A DNA stretch of 64,000 nt from Pleodorina starrii (taxonomy: Eukaryota > Chlorophyta > Chlorophyceae > Chlamydomonadales > Volvocaceae): NCBI GenBank assembly GCA_030267565.1, contig BRXU01000007.1:3038001-3102000 (forward strand). The letters run 5' to 3'. The position numbers and the translations under genes are program-made. The notes beneath the pieces were generated by a model. That model was not told the DNA's origin. It saw nothing but the letters and a program-made list of their open reading frames with translations, and searched no databases. This document shows positions 63,498-64,000 of the stretch, piece by piece (the stretch's first letter is position 1; the number at the start of each line of letters is the position of its first letter).

Positions 63498-64000
63498 GGA
63501 TGGATGGATGGATGATGATGATGATGTTACAAGCTTTGAGCTCGTAAGGCCCAGACGAGCCAGGAGGCTCATGGACCACTAGAACCCGATAAAACTAGAT
63601 AGAAATCAAGAAAGGAAACATAAAGAAATATTTATCAAGCAACCAAGTTAAACTGGTATGCCGGTACTCAGACTTCGTAACCGACGCATCTCGTGGAGCG
63701 CTTTAGCAATCAAACGCTGATCTCCTAGTGTCATGACAGCGCACATATTACCATTAGGCAACGCGTCCGATAACTGCAAATTCTGGCGAATGCCTTCATA
63801 AGCAGGACACTCCAGAAAAACGTGGTACTCGTCTTCAACCGCACCGGTACTACACATAGGGCAAACACGATCCGCTCTCGTTCTACCATTCGGACGGTTA
63901 ACCTCAATCGCCCAACAGCAAAGGCGGAAACGAATCAAACTCCGATGATGACTGGAGGGGATGTACGTCTTGAGATGGCTGGGGTCGCCCATCCAGTGCT
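63498..64000 (-). mobile_element. LINE A, 3' end (partial at right edge)
   Basis: The frame is open from the right edge to the stop at 63648. It carries HHRSLIRFRLCCWAIEVN, then VCPMC and VEDEYHVFLECP, the same zinc-binding tail as LINE B at moderate identity. The 3' UTR shares AAGCTTGTAACATCATC and the (ATC)n(CATC)n terminus (63498-63530) with LINE B. The two belong to related but distinct subfamilies and lie head to tail. Confidence 0.8.

Overview
The window looks like nuclear DNA of a volvocine green alga (Chlamydomonas/Volvox relatives). The evidence is very GC-rich, strongly codon-biased exons, many short GT-AG introns, runs of Ala/Gly/Gln/Pro in proteins, (AC)n microsatellites, and TGTAA-type poly(A) signals at two gene ends. 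No rRNA, tRNA, CRISPR array or bacterial operon structure was seen.

Layout. Positions 1-720 are the 3' end of a LINE-type retrotransposon. Two related SINE-like repeats with (AC)n tracts and the first copy (about 2.23-3.33 kb) of a non-autonomous inverted-repeat transposon follow. The gene-rich part runs from about 4.5 to 43 kb: a class 3 lipase (minus), a MORN-repeat protein resembling MORN1 (plus, divergent from the lipase), the splicing factor RED/IK (minus, convergent with MORN1), a small single-pass membrane protein with an acidic tail (plus, divergent from RED), a GlpT/UhpT-type organophosphate:phosphate antiporter (minus), a giant Ala/Gly-rich helical-repeat protein of about 2,400 residues (plus), and a secreted, probably membrane- or GPI-anchored Ala/Pro/Thr-rich protein (minus). 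A second copy of the inverted-repeat transposon lies at 44.08-45.36 kb. It is followed by a predicted twin-arginine, thylakoid-lumen SnoaL/NTF2-like protein (minus) and an F-box protein (plus).

From about 47.5 kb rightward the DNA is visibly less GC-rich and holds only the F-box gene. The rest is relics and repeats: a frameshifted LINE relic, a 31-bp hairpin, minisatellites, foldback repeats sharing a GGGGCCCCGCCC terminal motif, and two head-to-tail LINE 3' ends at the right edge.

Exon models were built by hand from splice sites and reading-frame phase. For eight multi-exon genes all phases close, which is the main support for the models. The genes are unrelated in function (lipid hydrolysis, flagellar/cytoskeletal scaffold, splicing, phosphate-ester transport, probable organelle RNA biology, cell surface, thylakoid lumen, protein turnover), as expected for a eukaryotic nuclear locus. 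The clearest unexplained signal is a 12-bp palindrome, GACCC[AG][CT]GGGTC, found 10 times between 5.9 and 42.7 kb in introns and exons alike. In five of the six coding sites it reads as Asp-Pro-Trp/Arg-Val.
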